Shown: positions 33,554 through 42,324 of the stretch, in pieces
Numbering within the stretch: the stretch's first letter is position 1
How the letters are laid out: each line of letters starts with the position of its first letter
NCBI GenBank assembly: GCA_021827715.1
Contig: JAKAUO010000034.1
Span: 1-63,405 of the forward strand
Direction: 5' to 3'
Length of the DNA: 63,405 nucleotides
Origin: a bacterium
Lineage (GTDB): Bacteria; Babelota; Babeliae; Babelales; Babelaceae
Made by a program: the position numbers and the translations under genes
Notes under the pieces: generated by a model
The model's database searches: none
The model's input: only the letters and a program-made list of their open reading frames with translations
What the model was told of the DNA's origin: nothing

Positions 33554-34390
33554 ATGAAATCGTTTTGTTATTACCTATTTTTTTTAGCTTTCCTATGTAC
33601 TGGCATACAAGCAGAGATTTCTCACGTTATCTTACTCTTGGAAAAATTAACGCTGATTCAGCGCGAACAACCAGATCTTTTTGGTGATGAAGTTATTGGG
33701 GGCATGTTGAATGATCTTGAACTTGCTGTTGAAATGCTCAACCCACCATTGGATAACGTTGTCCGTCAAGAGGTCAAAAAAAAGATTCTTGATTTTCAGG
33801 AGTTACATACCCTGTACCAAAAAAAAGCACCGCGCTTAAATGCGCCTTCTGAATCCGGCCCTATATATGTTGATACTACTTATTTTACTTTGCGTGATGA
33901 ATATCTGCGCAATCTTATTGTTACTGGGTCATTAATCGCGCCCAATTTTCACGGTGGCGGTAGCGGAAGTTCCTGTGATTGTAGCCTCTATGTTTTAAAA
34001 GCCGGTGATACTATGACTGGTAATTTAACCTTTGCCGACCAGCATGGTGTTGTTTTTGATGATGGTGGCGTAGGGTCTGTGCTTATTCAGGCGCCTGCTG
34101 TAGTTTTGTCTTCCTACACATTGCAATTGCCCGTAAATAGTGGAAGCTCGGGTCAAGTGCTAGCAAGCAGTGGTACCGATCCGGATCAATTGTATTGGAC
34201 ATCGGTTGAGGCTGTCGTTACCAGTACAATACAATTATATGGTGACGTTATCGGTTCATCGTCTGCTAATAGGGTAAAGACCGTGTGTGGCATCCCTGCA
34301 TGTAACTTGGCACAAACCTATTCTTTAGTACTCAGTGCAACGTCAGCAAATGTGTGTGGCACGCTCGTCTTACGTGATACTATAGCATGA
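33554..34390 (+). CDS. Tail-fibre-like exported surface protein, C-terminally truncated
   Basis: The protein has about 278 residues: a signal peptide (MKSFCYYLFFLAFLCTGIQA), a helical N-terminal region, a Gly/Ser/Cys linker, then the phage-fibre-like motifs LKAGDTMTGNLTF, LQLPVNSGSSGQVLASSG and DPDQLYWTS. It stops abruptly after VLRDTIA. Nine bases further, in another frame, lies a segment resembling the end of an S74-type intramolecular chaperone (34399-34590). The full-length gene therefore probably lost its middle. GAGGGAG precedes the ATG. It may still be expressed as a short surface protein. Confidence 0.6.
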   Translation: MKSFCYYLFFLAFLCTGIQAEISHVILLLEKLTLIQREQPDLFGDEVIGGMLNDLELAVEMLNPPLDNVVRQEVKKKILDFQELHTLYQKKAPRLNAPSESGPIYVDTTYFTLRDEYLRNLIVTGSLIAPNFHGGGSGSSCDCSLYVLKAGDTMTGNLTFADQHGVVFDDGGVGSVLIQAPAVVLSSYTLQLPVNSGSSGQVLASSGTDPDQLYWTSVEAVVTSTIQLYGDVIGSSSANRVKTVCGIPACNLAQTYSLVLSATSANVCGTLVLRDTIA

Positions 34391-34398
34391 TCCACTAA

Positions 34399-34590
34399 GA
34401 CATTCTCAGGTCAGGGCAACAAGAGACAATTCGCTATCAACATCTACCTATTATGATGCTTAATGAACAACAAAAAGATCATAAACTTCTTCTTGATTTG
34501 AAAGAACAAAATGCGCAGTTGCAACAGGCTATAACGGCGCTTATGCAGCGCATAGAGACCTTGGAATCTTCTATGCCCACAGTGCACTGA
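34399..34590 (+). pseudogene. Remnant of an S74-type chaperone C-terminus
   Basis: In a different frame from the preceding gene, and after a TAA at 34396-34398, the translation runs LRSGQQETIRYQHLPIMMLNEQQKDHKLLL and on to LQQAITALMQRIETLESS, split here into parts. A YQHLPIMMLNE segment followed by a coiled coil is typical of the end of tail-fibre proteins with a peptidase-S74 chaperone. There is no start codon or ribosome-binding site of its own. Its 3' end overlaps the convergent DUF4143 gene by 20 bases. Confidence 0.6.
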
Positions 34591-35788
34591 TCGGCAGAGC
34601 GCATAACCGTGAACCAAAAGGGATATATTCGGTTCCGGTATATACAATAATACCTTGAACAAAAGCATCTTTTTCTGTCTCCATAAGATGCCTTAATCCC
34701 TTAAAATCGTGTGCCGTTACCGTAGCGCTTTTTTTAATTTCAAGCGCTACGATTTTGCCAGCGCTATTTTCTAAAATAAGATCAACTTCTATACCATTTG
34801 AAGTTCGGTAATGAAACATGTTCGCACGGGCTCTACACCAGGTGAGCTGCTTTTGAAGTTCATTAACGACAAAATTTTCTAAAACAGAACCAAGAATTTT
34901 ACTATCTGTGGTAGGGTCCTGTAAGTCTAAGCCTAATAAATATCCGATAAGCGCTGAATCGATTAACGTAATTTTGGGAGATTTAACTAAACGTTTTCCA
35001 CGATTAACGCTCCACGCGGGTAAAAAATGAATGAGAAAAATAGTTTCAAGTAAGATGAGGTACCTGCTTAAAGTGCTTGTGCTGAGTCCACTGGTGCGGG
35101 AAACTTCAGCGCTATTCATGAGGTTGCATGTGCGGGTGGCCAAAAGATATAAAAGTCGTGGGAATTCAGCGATGCCGGTTATGTGGGCTAAATCTTTTAT
35201 ATCACGTTGTAATAATAAGGTGATATAGCCATTAAACCATGATTCACGCGATTCAAAATCACCCTGTTGTACCAGAGGATACCCGCCCTTTGCCAGGCGA
35301 GAATAGAGTTCTTGAGTACTCAGTTTATCAAAAGCCTGTGGTAGTCGATTATCAAAAATAGTATCAATAAAAGATTCTTTTACGCCTTCAATTTCACCCT
35401 GACTTAAGGGAAAGAGATTAATAATGGCCATTCTACCAGCCAAGGAATCACCCAATTGCGGTATTAATAAAGGATTAGCCGAACCTGTTAAAAGATATCT
35501 GCCAGGATGACGATTCTTATCAACATCATATTTAATGGCTAAAAAAAGTTCCGGTACCCGTTGTATTTCATCTAAAATGACCGGATGCTTAAGGCCTTCT
35601 ATAAAACCAATAGGATCACTTTGAGCTGCGGACAAAAAACGAAGATCATCAAAGGTAATATAGGTATAATCAGGAGCCACATGCTTTACTAAAGTCGATT
35701 TCCCTGTTTGTCGCGCACCATTCACCAATACAACAGGGTGTTGCCCAAGCGCTTTTTTTAATTTTTCTGCACTATTTCTTGCTATCAT
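34571..35788 (-). CDS. DUF4143 AAA ATPase (AAA_14 family)
   Basis: This protein of about 405 residues has Walker A GARQTGKST near residue 25, Walker B HPVILDEIQ, an R-rich sensor region (LLTGSANPLL), and a C-terminal DUF4143 part with nuclease-like E-x-K residues (EVDLILENSAGKIVALEIKKS), reminiscent of PD-(D/E)xK folds. Family members are common in host-associated and anaerobic bacteria, with no settled role. I chose the ATG at 35788 because AAGGA lies five to six bases upstream; the frame extends to 35833. A second member of the family lies at 41044-42252. Confidence 0.82.
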   Translation of the reverse strand: MIARNSAEKLKKALGQHPVVLVNGARQTGKSTLVKHVAPDYTYITFDDLRFLSAAQSDPIGFIEGLKHPVILDEIQRVPELFLAIKYDVDKNRHPGRYLLTGSANPLLIPQLGDSLAGRMAIINLFPLSQGEIEGVKESFIDTIFDNRLPQAFDKLSTQELYSRLAKGGYPLVQQGDFESRESWFNGYITLLLQRDIKDLAHITGIAEFPRLLYLLATRTCNLMNSAEVSRTSGLSTSTLSRYLILLETIFLIHFLPAWSVNRGKRLVKSPKITLIDSALIGYLLGLDLQDPTTDSKILGSVLENFVVNELQKQLTWCRARANMFHYRTSNGIEVDLILENSAGKIVALEIKKSATVTAHDFKGLRHLMETEKDAFVQGIIVYTGTEYIPFGSRLCALPISALWA

Positions 35789-35855
35789 AACATTCCTTGG
35801 TTGATATTCTACCATGATATGGTTGATTTGCATGGAATGTCAAGAAATAGAGCCA

Positions 35856-36746
35856 TTACACAATATTTTGTACTTGTTCACGCGCTTTTTCTAATTCAAC
35901 TTTGATAGAAATCGCCTGTTGATTAATGTGTGAATCATTGCATTTTGCGTTCATGGTATTAATTTCACGAAACATTTCTTGCAAGATGAAATCGAGCTTC
36001 TTGCCTTTTTCAAGCTCACTAGTATGAAGCACCGTATCAAAGTGTGCCAGATGCGTTTTGAATCTAAAAATCTCTTCGTGGATATCTAATTTATCAAGTT
36101 GGCCATAGAGCGTGAGCATATGCTGCTCTTTGTTTTCTGTTTCTTGATAGGGTAGCGATGCAAGCATGGTTGCTATAGCTGTCTTTTTTTCTTGTAATAC
36201 AACAAGCGACCGCGGCTCGATCTGTGAGATAAGTTCTTGCATGACACGTACCCGTTGTTCAAGATCAGAAAGTAATGATCTGCCTTCTTGTGCACGTGAT
36301 TCATTCACCGTTTGAATAAGGCGGTTAACTTCCTGAAGAATTATTTCAACACTTTCTTTAGGGAGCATTTCTTCCGGGATTTCAAAAATATGAGGTAAGT
36401 TAATAAGCTCATGCAGGGTGATAGAACCCTGTATATTCGTTTCATCTTTTATACTTTGAATTGCCTGCAGATATTGTTTGATCATGGCCAAAGATGGGGT
36501 AACGCAGCCCTTTAGCAAAGAAGGGTTATGCGCATGTATAGAAAAAAATATCGTGCCACGCAATAATTTGGCTTTAAATAATTTTAATACTACCGTTTCA
36601 AGCTCGTTTAAACTATACGGTAGTTTGCAGGTGCTTTCAAAAAAACGAGAATTGAGTGTTTTTAAGCTCAAGGTAAGATACAAAACATTATTTTTAATGG
36701 GAATTGATAGTGTTGAGGTACCGAACCCGGTCATACTCATGAGCAT
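35856..36746 (-). CDS. yicC: YicC-family endoribonuclease-like protein
   Basis: The 296-residue protein begins MLMSMTGFGTSTL, the YicC signature, and ends with the family-type EMFREINTMNAKCND and the closing VELEKAREQVQNI helix. The middle is coiled-coil-rich. YicC proteins have been reported as endoribonucleases affecting RNA turnover; that role is from the family. The gene starts three bases after the stop of yebC, so the two are cotranscribed. Confidence 0.88.
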   Translation of the reverse strand: MLMSMTGFGTSTLSIPIKNNVLYLTLSLKTLNSRFFESTCKLPYSLNELETVVLKLFKAKLLRGTIFFSIHAHNPSLLKGCVTPSLAMIKQYLQAIQSIKDETNIQGSITLHELINLPHIFEIPEEMLPKESVEIILQEVNRLIQTVNESRAQEGRSLLSDLEQRVRVMQELISQIEPRSLVVLQEKKTAIATMLASLPYQETENKEQHMLTLYGQLDKLDIHEEIFRFKTHLAHFDTVLHTSELEKGKKLDFILQEMFREINTMNAKCNDSHINQQAISIKVELEKAREQVQNIV

Positions 36747-36749
36747 ACG

Positions 36750-37466
36750 TTACTCCATGTTGGTGTAGACATTTTGTACATCTTCTAATTCTTCAAGCGT
36801 TTGCAAAAAAGTCAATACTTCTTCTGCGTGCGTTTGGCTCAAGGCTGTTTTATTCTGTGCTTCCCACCCGAGTTCTGCTTCATCGACATGCAACCCTAAT
36901 TGTTTGGTAAGAATCTCTTTAACCGGTTCAAGTGCTTTTGGTTCACCGATAACTTCAAAAGCATCGCTATCGACAGTCAGATTAATAATAGGATATTCAA
37001 GCAGATGTTCTAAGAGTGTGTCCTCAGTAGTTTTACCGGTGCCTGAAATAATACCCGCGCGTTGAAACATCCAGCCTACAGCACCTGCTTCTGCAATGCG
37101 GCCACCGTTACGGGAAAATGCATGGCGCAGTTCTGCAATAGCTTTATTTTTATTATCGGTTAACACATCGATCATCATCGCAATGTTATGCGGACCGTAG
37201 CCTTCGTAGGTTTGTGCTTCATATGCTTGGCCTGGTAGTTCGCCGGTTCCTTTTTTAATAGCACGTTGTGCGTTTTCCAAAGGCATATTAATTTCTTTTG
37301 CTTTTTCAAGTAACAAGCGTAAACGTGGATTCCCGCTTGGGTCACCACCGCCTAAGCGTGCCGATACGGTTATCTCTTTAATAAGTTTTGTAAATTTTTT
37401 ACCACGTTTAGCGTCAAGGAGAGCCTTTTTATGCTTAATGGTTGACCACTTGGAATGCCCAGACAT
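36750..37466 (-). CDS. yebC: YebC/PmpR-family protein
   Basis: The 238-residue protein begins MSGHSKWSTIKHKKALLDAK and contains GNPRLRLLLEKAKEINMP and YEGYGPHNIAMMID, hallmarks of the YebC family. Members act as DNA-binding regulators or help ribosomes through difficult stretches; the sequence does not distinguish the two roles. The length is normal. It is the first gene of the pair with yicC. A palindromic repeat lies between it and the end of the ABC-F gene. Confidence 0.92.
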   Translation of the reverse strand: MSGHSKWSTIKHKKALLDAKRGKKFTKLIKEITVSARLGGGDPSGNPRLRLLLEKAKEINMPLENAQRAIKKGTGELPGQAYEAQTYEGYGPHNIAMMIDVLTDNKNKAIAELRHAFSRNGGRIAEAGAVGWMFQRAGIISGTGKTTEDTLLEHLLEYPIINLTVDSDAFEVIGEPKALEPVKEILTKQLGLHVDEAELGWEAQNKTALSQTHAEEVLTFLQTLEELEDVQNVYTNME

Positions 37467-37506
37467 GAGTGCCCTTATGAAAAATGGGAATAAAATTTTT
37501 GTTCAT

Positions 37507-37540
37507 GTGTCATCCCAGACGAGATCTGGGATCTATACTG
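37507..37540. repeat. Small palindromic element, type GTCATCCCAGA
   Basis: TCATCCCAGACGAGATCTGGGATC contains the inverted arms ATCCCAGA and TCTGGGAT around a short centre (given here as 24 bases at 37509-37532 in two halves). It resembles short mobile palindromes seen in many bacteria and lies in the gap after the ABC-F gene. Related elements occur near 43430 and 48553. Confidence 0.6.
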
Positions 37541-37573
37541 ATGCTATTTAGCGTAGCGTAAAGACAGATTTTT

Positions 37574-39349
37574 TCAATGCTTACTCTGATACTCATCCCA
37601 TTGCTGCAATAACTTTGGTTCTTCCTGGTCAATCTTTTGTAACCGATCATACCGAGTTTTAAATTCAGGTGTTCCGTAAGTAAACTGCTCAAGCTCAGCG
37701 GTGAGCTTAATCCGTTCTTTGGTGAGTCTATCAATAGCCTGTTCTAATTTCCTGATCTGTTTTTGTTCGAAAAATGATATAACTCGCGTAGCTGGCGCCG
37801 GAGTCGCAGAAGTTTCTTGTTGCGGACCATTCATGTGCCGGCTCTGATACTCTTTTTGCTGAAGATATGAATCGTAATTGCCCGGATATAAGAGTGCCGA
37901 GTAAGGGGTAAGTTCAATAATAGAGGTGGCAAGTTGATTGACAAAATCATGGTCATGCGACACAAACAAAATCGACCCGGTATACTGTTTAAGTGCTTTA
38001 AGAAGTATATCTTTAGAAGGTATATCTAAGTGGTTGGTCGGTTCATCAAGCAGTAAAACATTGGTTTGCTGCAATAATACTTTGATCATCCCCACACGAC
38101 TTTTTTCGCCACCGCTTAATACCGCTATTTTTTTGTGAATATCGTCATTAGAAAAAAGAAAGCATCCAAGCATGGTGCGTATCTGCGCATCAGTATACAC
38201 GATCCCGGAAGTATTCTGAGAAACTTCTTCCCAGATAGTAAGATTCGGGTTAAGAATCAACGATTGTTCTTGATAAAAAAGGGTGGTGGTGACTTGATTC
38301 CCAAATTCAACGCTGCCGGTATGCGGCTTTAACGCACCCGCAATGGTATGTAATAGCGTAGTTTTTCCTACTCCGTTGGGTGCCACCAAAGCAATTTTTT
38401 CACTGCGTGTTAAAGAAAATTCTAATCCGGAAAAAATATCGTGTGCGTCATAACGTGCGCTGAGGTTCTTGACCGTTAAGACATTATTACCGCAGGGCTT
38501 GATTGGGGGCAAGGGAATATGCACCGTTGCCTTTTTGGTGGGTGGAACCACGAGTTCAAGCTTTTCAAGCTCCTTTTTCATACTTTGTGCTTGTGATGCA
38601 CGGGAAGCCGATGCACCAAATCGTGCAATGGTTTCTTTTTTCTGTTTAATCATTTTTTGTTGTTGCACGTAGGCAGCCTCAAGAGCTAAGGCATCAGATT
38701 CATACCGTTGGCAATAGGCGTCATAGTTCCCTTGGTACAGTTTGCCGGCAGGAGTATCAAGCGCAAAAATTTTGGTACATAATTTATTTAAAAAATATTT
38801 TTCGTGGCACACTAACAAAAATCCAAAATCGGCACGCTTTAAAAAGTGCATGAACCAATCTTTAGCGACAATGTCTAAGTGGTTGGTTGGTTCGTCAAAG
38901 AGATAAAAATCTGCTTTTTGGACCAGTAGCTGCGCTAAGAGCACGCGCATTTTCCATCCGCCACTTAAAGTGTTTACGGGCGCGGTAAGTAATTTTTCTG
39001 AAAGACCTAAGCCGCGTAAAATTTTGTCTGCATGGCCACGCAGTTCAGCGTGCGAACTATATAAGATCTCTGCATACTCTTGAGCGCCATCAACCACATG
39101 TTCAAGCACCGGTTTTTCAGCATTAAGAACAATCTCTTGGCTTAGGTAAGCAATCCGTTTGCCGCCAATGATGGTGACGGTTCCACTTTCAATATCTTGT
39201 TGTTTGGCGATAACTTTTAAGAGCGTAGATTTACCATAGCCGTTTCTGCCGACAAGGCCCACGCGGTCATCTTGTTGGAAGGTAACGGTCAGTTCATCAA
39301 AGATAGGTCGGGTGCCAAAAGCAAGGCACAGGTTTGTTATATGTATCAT
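37574..39349 (-). CDS. ABC-F family ATPase (Uup/EttA group)
   Basis: The 591-residue soluble protein has two ABC ATPase domains. The first has Walker A GRNGYGKST and signature LSGGW, the second APNGVGKTT and LSGGEKS, each with LLDEPTNHLD-type Walker B (YLFDEPTNHLDI and LLLDEPTNHLDI). A linker near residues 240-270 is arginine- and lysine-rich, and the C-terminus is a coiled coil (IRKLEQAIDRLTKERIKL). There are no membrane segments. ABC-F proteins act on ribosomes as translation factors or protect against antibiotics. The coiled-coil tail suggests the Uup-like branch. HicB's stop lies nine bases upstream. Confidence 0.88.
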   Translation of the reverse strand: MIHITNLCLAFGTRPIFDELTVTFQQDDRVGLVGRNGYGKSTLLKVIAKQQDIESGTVTIIGGKRIAYLSQEIVLNAEKPVLEHVVDGAQEYAEILYSSHAELRGHADKILRGLGLSEKLLTAPVNTLSGGWKMRVLLAQLLVQKADFYLFDEPTNHLDIVAKDWFMHFLKRADFGFLLVCHEKYFLNKLCTKIFALDTPAGKLYQGNYDAYCQRYESDALALEAAYVQQQKMIKQKKETIARFGASASRASQAQSMKKELEKLELVVPPTKKATVHIPLPPIKPCGNNVLTVKNLSARYDAHDIFSGLEFSLTRSEKIALVAPNGVGKTTLLHTIAGALKPHTGSVEFGNQVTTTLFYQEQSLILNPNLTIWEEVSQNTSGIVYTDAQIRTMLGCFLFSNDDIHKKIAVLSGGEKSRVGMIKVLLQQTNVLLLDEPTNHLDIPSKDILLKALKQYTGSILFVSHDHDFVNQLATSIIELTPYSALLYPGNYDSYLQQKEYQSRHMNGPQQETSATPAPATRVISFFEQKQIRKLEQAIDRLTKERIKLTAELEQFTYGTPEFKTRYDRLQKIDQEEPKLLQQWDEYQSKH

Positions 39350-39358
39350 AGTGTAAGT

Positions 39359-39685
39359 TTAGCGATTATCTTTACCAGTTAACTTTTGAACAATAAAAGA
39401 ATCAAGATTCATATTGCGTTCAAATGCTTCTTGTGCCAATTGTTCATGCGCTTTTTGTGAGAGTTTAATATGCAAGTCCCCTGAAAATGGTTTTTCTGGT
39501 TGAATATTTCGACTTTTGCACCAATCAATATACGTATCTATAGAATCTTGAAATGCCTTTTCAATCTCATCAACTGTTTTTCCTTGAAAGGTAATAACCG
39601 CTTTTATGCCGATTACATCCCCATGAAATATGCGAGCTTCATCATCATAAACTACCTGTCCTGTATAACCTTTATATTTCATCAT
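39359..39685 (-). CDS. hicB: HicB-family antitoxin
   Basis: The 108-residue protein has the HicB core: KYKGYTGQVVYDDEARIFHG, then DVIGIKAVITFQG and the GKTVDEIEKAFQDSIDTYID helix. A C-terminal helical part (IKLSQKAHEQLAQEAFERN.NLDSFIV) is a ribbon-helix-helix-like DNA-binding segment. It should neutralise HicA and repress the operon. It overlaps hicA by 14 bases, with hicA first. Confidence 0.88.
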   Translation of the reverse strand: MMKYKGYTGQVVYDDEARIFHGDVIGIKAVITFQGKTVDEIEKAFQDSIDTYIDWCKSRNIQPEKPFSGDLHIKLSQKAHEQLAQEAFERNMNLDSFIVQKLTGKDNR

Positions 39686-39935
39686 TATGTATTCCTGCTT
39701 TTTCTAAAAATCTTCTTACTGATTTTATTGAACCCTTATCAGTTTCTGGACTTGGATGCGGTCTATGGAAAACTGCTTCAGCATCATTAAGTTCTATAGC
39801 TACTCGAGATCCTCTGCCCTCACTGACATCAGCACCAAGATGTATAAACAGATTTTCTATGTCATTCCATCGAATATTAGGTTGAATTGGATCTTTAAAA
39901 ATTATCTTTAAGATTTTTCGGTGCTTTTGGTTCAT
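39672..39935 (-). CDS. hicA: HicA-family mRNA interferase toxin
   Basis: The 87-residue protein shows the HicA fold pattern: an N-terminal helix with PIQPNIRWNDIENLF, then GADVSEGRGSRVAIELN, VFHRPHPSPETDKG and VRRFLEKAGI. HicA toxins cleave mRNA; the FHRPHP subfamily to which this belongs replaces the GSHH motif of E. coli HicA. It is the first gene of the hicAB pair and overlaps hicB by 14 bases. A promoter should lie in the 105-base gap before ruvB's end; no clear one was found. Confidence 0.85.
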   Translation of the reverse strand: MNQKHRKILKIIFKDPIQPNIRWNDIENLFIHLGADVSEGRGSRVAIELNDAEAVFHRPHPSPETDKGSIKSVRRFLEKAGIHNDEI

Positions 39936-40040
39936 TTTTTTCCCAAAAATATTATTTCATTCTTAATAATGCCATACATAGATGAAATGTTCAAGTTGAT
40001 AATTTTCAAATATGCTTTATGTGGAATTGGTTGTTCTATT

Positions 40041-41057
40041 TTAAAAAAGGGTACTTTGGCCCGTTTTTTGCAGAATCAGTGTTTGAAACTTTTTCTGCGG
40101 AATCTGTCGGCCACGGGGAGTGCGTTCAAGAAACCCTTTACGCATTAAAAAGGGCTCATATACTTCTTCAATGGTCTGGCTATCTTCACCGACCAGGCTT
40201 GCAAGCGTTTCAAGCCCCACCGGCCCGCCATTATTATCCAGTAACGTGGTAATAATTTTATGATCAAGCTGGGTCAGCCCCTCGGGATCGATACCCAAAA
40301 AGGTAAGAGATTCTTCTACTAGTGTATCGGTTGCATGGTTTTGGTTATGTATCTGGGCAAAATCGCGCACCCGGCGCAGAAGTTTTTTTGCAATACGGGG
40401 TGTGCCGCGGGCACAACGTGCAATGCGTAAGGCAGATTCTGCTGAAAGTACCAGATGTAAAAAATGGGCGCTTTGTAAAATAATTGCTTGAAGATCTTCT
40501 TCAGAATAATAATCGAGCCGTTCATTGATACCGAACCTGCTTTGCAAGGGCGCTGAAAGCATGCCACTTTTAGTGGTTGCGCCAATCAGCGTAAAAGGGT
40601 GCAGCGGTAAATTAATTGATTTTGCTCCCGGTCCCTGACCCACGATAACATCTACTCTAAAATGCTCCATGGCGTTATAGAGCACTTCTTCGACGGGCGT
40701 TGCCATGCGATGTATTTCATCAATAAATAAGATATCCCGTGGTTCAAGGCTGCTTAAAAGAGCGACCATGTCACCCGTGCGTTCAAGCATAGGGCCATTG
40801 CATATTTTGATGCCCACTTTCATAACCTGTGCCATGATCAGAGCAAGGGTGGTTTTGCCAAGCCCTGGCGGGCCAAAAAGCAATAAATGGTCTAAGGGCT
40901 CATTGCGCAATTGAGCCGCCTGACAATAAAGTTGTAATTTGGTTTTAAGTTCTTTTTGCCCTAAATAATCTTCAAAAGCTTTTGGGTGGAAATCGTACGT
41001 GCTTTCTTCTGGTGCTTGCTGTAATGAAAAGGTCATTAACGGTTTATCTATTTCCAT
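40041..41057 (-). CDS. ruvB: RuvB Holliday-junction helicase motor
   Basis: The 338-residue AAA+ ATPase drives branch migration with RuvA. The N-terminal FHPKAFEDYLGQ segment is followed by Walker A GPPGLGKTT, Walker B ILFIDEIHR and the family-typical sensor region LIGATTKSGMLSAPLQSRFG. The C-terminal winged helix has TPRGRQIPQK. It is of normal length. No ruvA or ruvC lies in the window. Its start overlaps the end of the DUF4143 gene by 14 bases, so it is probably cotranslated. Confidence 0.94.
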   Translation of the reverse strand: MEIDKPLMTFSLQQAPEESTYDFHPKAFEDYLGQKELKTKLQLYCQAAQLRNEPLDHLLLFGPPGLGKTTLALIMAQVMKVGIKICNGPMLERTGDMVALLSSLEPRDILFIDEIHRMATPVEEVLYNAMEHFRVDVIVGQGPGAKSINLPLHPFTLIGATTKSGMLSAPLQSRFGINERLDYYSEEDLQAIILQSAHFLHLVLSAESALRIARCARGTPRIAKKLLRRVRDFAQIHNQNHATDTLVEESLTFLGIDPEGLTQLDHKIITTLLDNNGGPVGLETLASLVGEDSQTIEEVYEPFLMRKGFLERTPRGRQIPQKKFQTLILQKTGQSTLF

Positions 41058-42252
41058 GGGATCCCTGTTTTTTTATATCTGCAATAAGATTTCCTGCTGT
41101 TACCCAGGAGCGGAGAGAGCCGATTTGAGTGTTAAGTGATTGAGCGCCTCCATAGATAACAAAATTATGCGATAAAGGGTTTTGAGCAATAGAGCCCCAT
41201 TTAGTGAGATTATCAAAAAAATGTTTATCAAATGTTTCCCCAGATTTAATTTCAAGTGCATAACATTGAGTATTGTATTCAATCAGAGAATCTATTTCAA
41301 GCGAACCATTTTGGTCCCGCCAAAAATAAAGGGGTGCAGGAAGACCCTGATTGAAATATTGTTTATAAAGATCGGCAATAATAAAATTCTCAAAAATAGA
41401 ACCGTAATAACTATTAAGTCGAAGGCTTTGCGGTGAATCTATTCCCAAGAGCGAACAAACTACCCCGGTGTCATAAAAATATATTTTTGGTGTTTTAGTA
41501 ACCCGCTTATTAAAATTATTATAATGGGGCCGAAGTAAAAAAATAATATAACTTGCTTCTAATAGTGAAAGCCATTGATGTACCGTAGGAACACTTATAG
41601 TACAATTAACTGCTAAATCTGAATAATTAAGTAATTGTCCGATGCGCGCGGCGCATAATTTTATGAATTTTTGAAAGGTTGCTATGTTAGTGACATTAAT
41701 CAGTTGTCTGACATCTCTTTCAATATAGGTTTGTATATAGGATGGGTATATCTCCTGAGGTGTAAAATTGTTATATACACGGGGATAACACCCTTTAAAA
41801 ATAGTTTCTTCTGGTTTTGCAGAATTTAAAAGATTATTTTTTTCTAGTTCATGCGTAGAGAAGGGCAACAGGGTAAGAATTCCTACGCGTCCTGCAAGTG
41901 ACTGTGATATGGCCTGGTTCATTAAGAAGTTCTGAGAACCGGTTAATATAAAATAACTGGGCCTGTCATGCGCATCTGCAATAACTTGAATATAAGAAAG
42001 TAAATCGGGACAGTTTTGAAATTCATCAAGAATAATACCATGAGGGTTTTCATAAGCACGTAAAAAACCTTTTGGGTCTTGGAGCGCAAGCGTACGTAAT
42101 TCTAAATCTTCTAAGTTAAGAAAAGTGTGTTTTTTAAAAAAATGTTTCGCAAGCGTACTTTTGCCCGATTGTCGTGGACCTAAAAGAGCAATCACGGGAA
42201 ATTTTTGAAAGGTATTAACTATTTTTTCTAATTCTCTTGTATAATAAACCAT
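41044..42252 (-). CDS. DUF4143 AAA ATPase (AAA_14 family), second copy
   Basis: The 402-residue protein has Walker A GPRQSGKST near residue 25, Walker B IILDEFQN, TGSQNFL sensor, and a C-terminal part with E-x-D and E-x-K (EIDSLIEYN and YALEIKSGE). It is of the same family as 34571-35788 but clearly diverged. GGAGG precedes the ATG at good spacing. It overlaps ruvB by 14 bases, which is odd for an accessory gene and suggests insertion upstream of ruvB. The function is unknown. Confidence 0.82.
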   Translation of the reverse strand: MVYYTRELEKIVNTFQKFPVIALLGPRQSGKSTLAKHFFKKHTFLNLEDLELRTLALQDPKGFLRAYENPHGIILDEFQNCPDLLSYIQVIADAHDRPSYFILTGSQNFLMNQAISQSLAGRVGILTLLPFSTHELEKNNLLNSAKPEETIFKGCYPRVYNNFTPQEIYPSYIQTYIERDVRQLINVTNIATFQKFIKLCAARIGQLLNYSDLAVNCTISVPTVHQWLSLLEASYIIFLLRPHYNNFNKRVTKTPKIYFYDTGVVCSLLGIDSPQSLRLNSYYGSIFENFIIADLYKQYFNQGLPAPLYFWRDQNGSLEIDSLIEYNTQCYALEIKSGETFDKHFFDNLTKWGSIAQNPLSHNFVIYGGAQSLNTQIGSLRSWVTAGNLIADIKKQGSHGNR

Positions 42253-42324
42253 TTTTGAGCCTCCGTGCTAATCTTAAAGTCGATTTAAAGATTAGCATAG
42301 ATAAAGCGCAAAAGTCCAGTGCCA

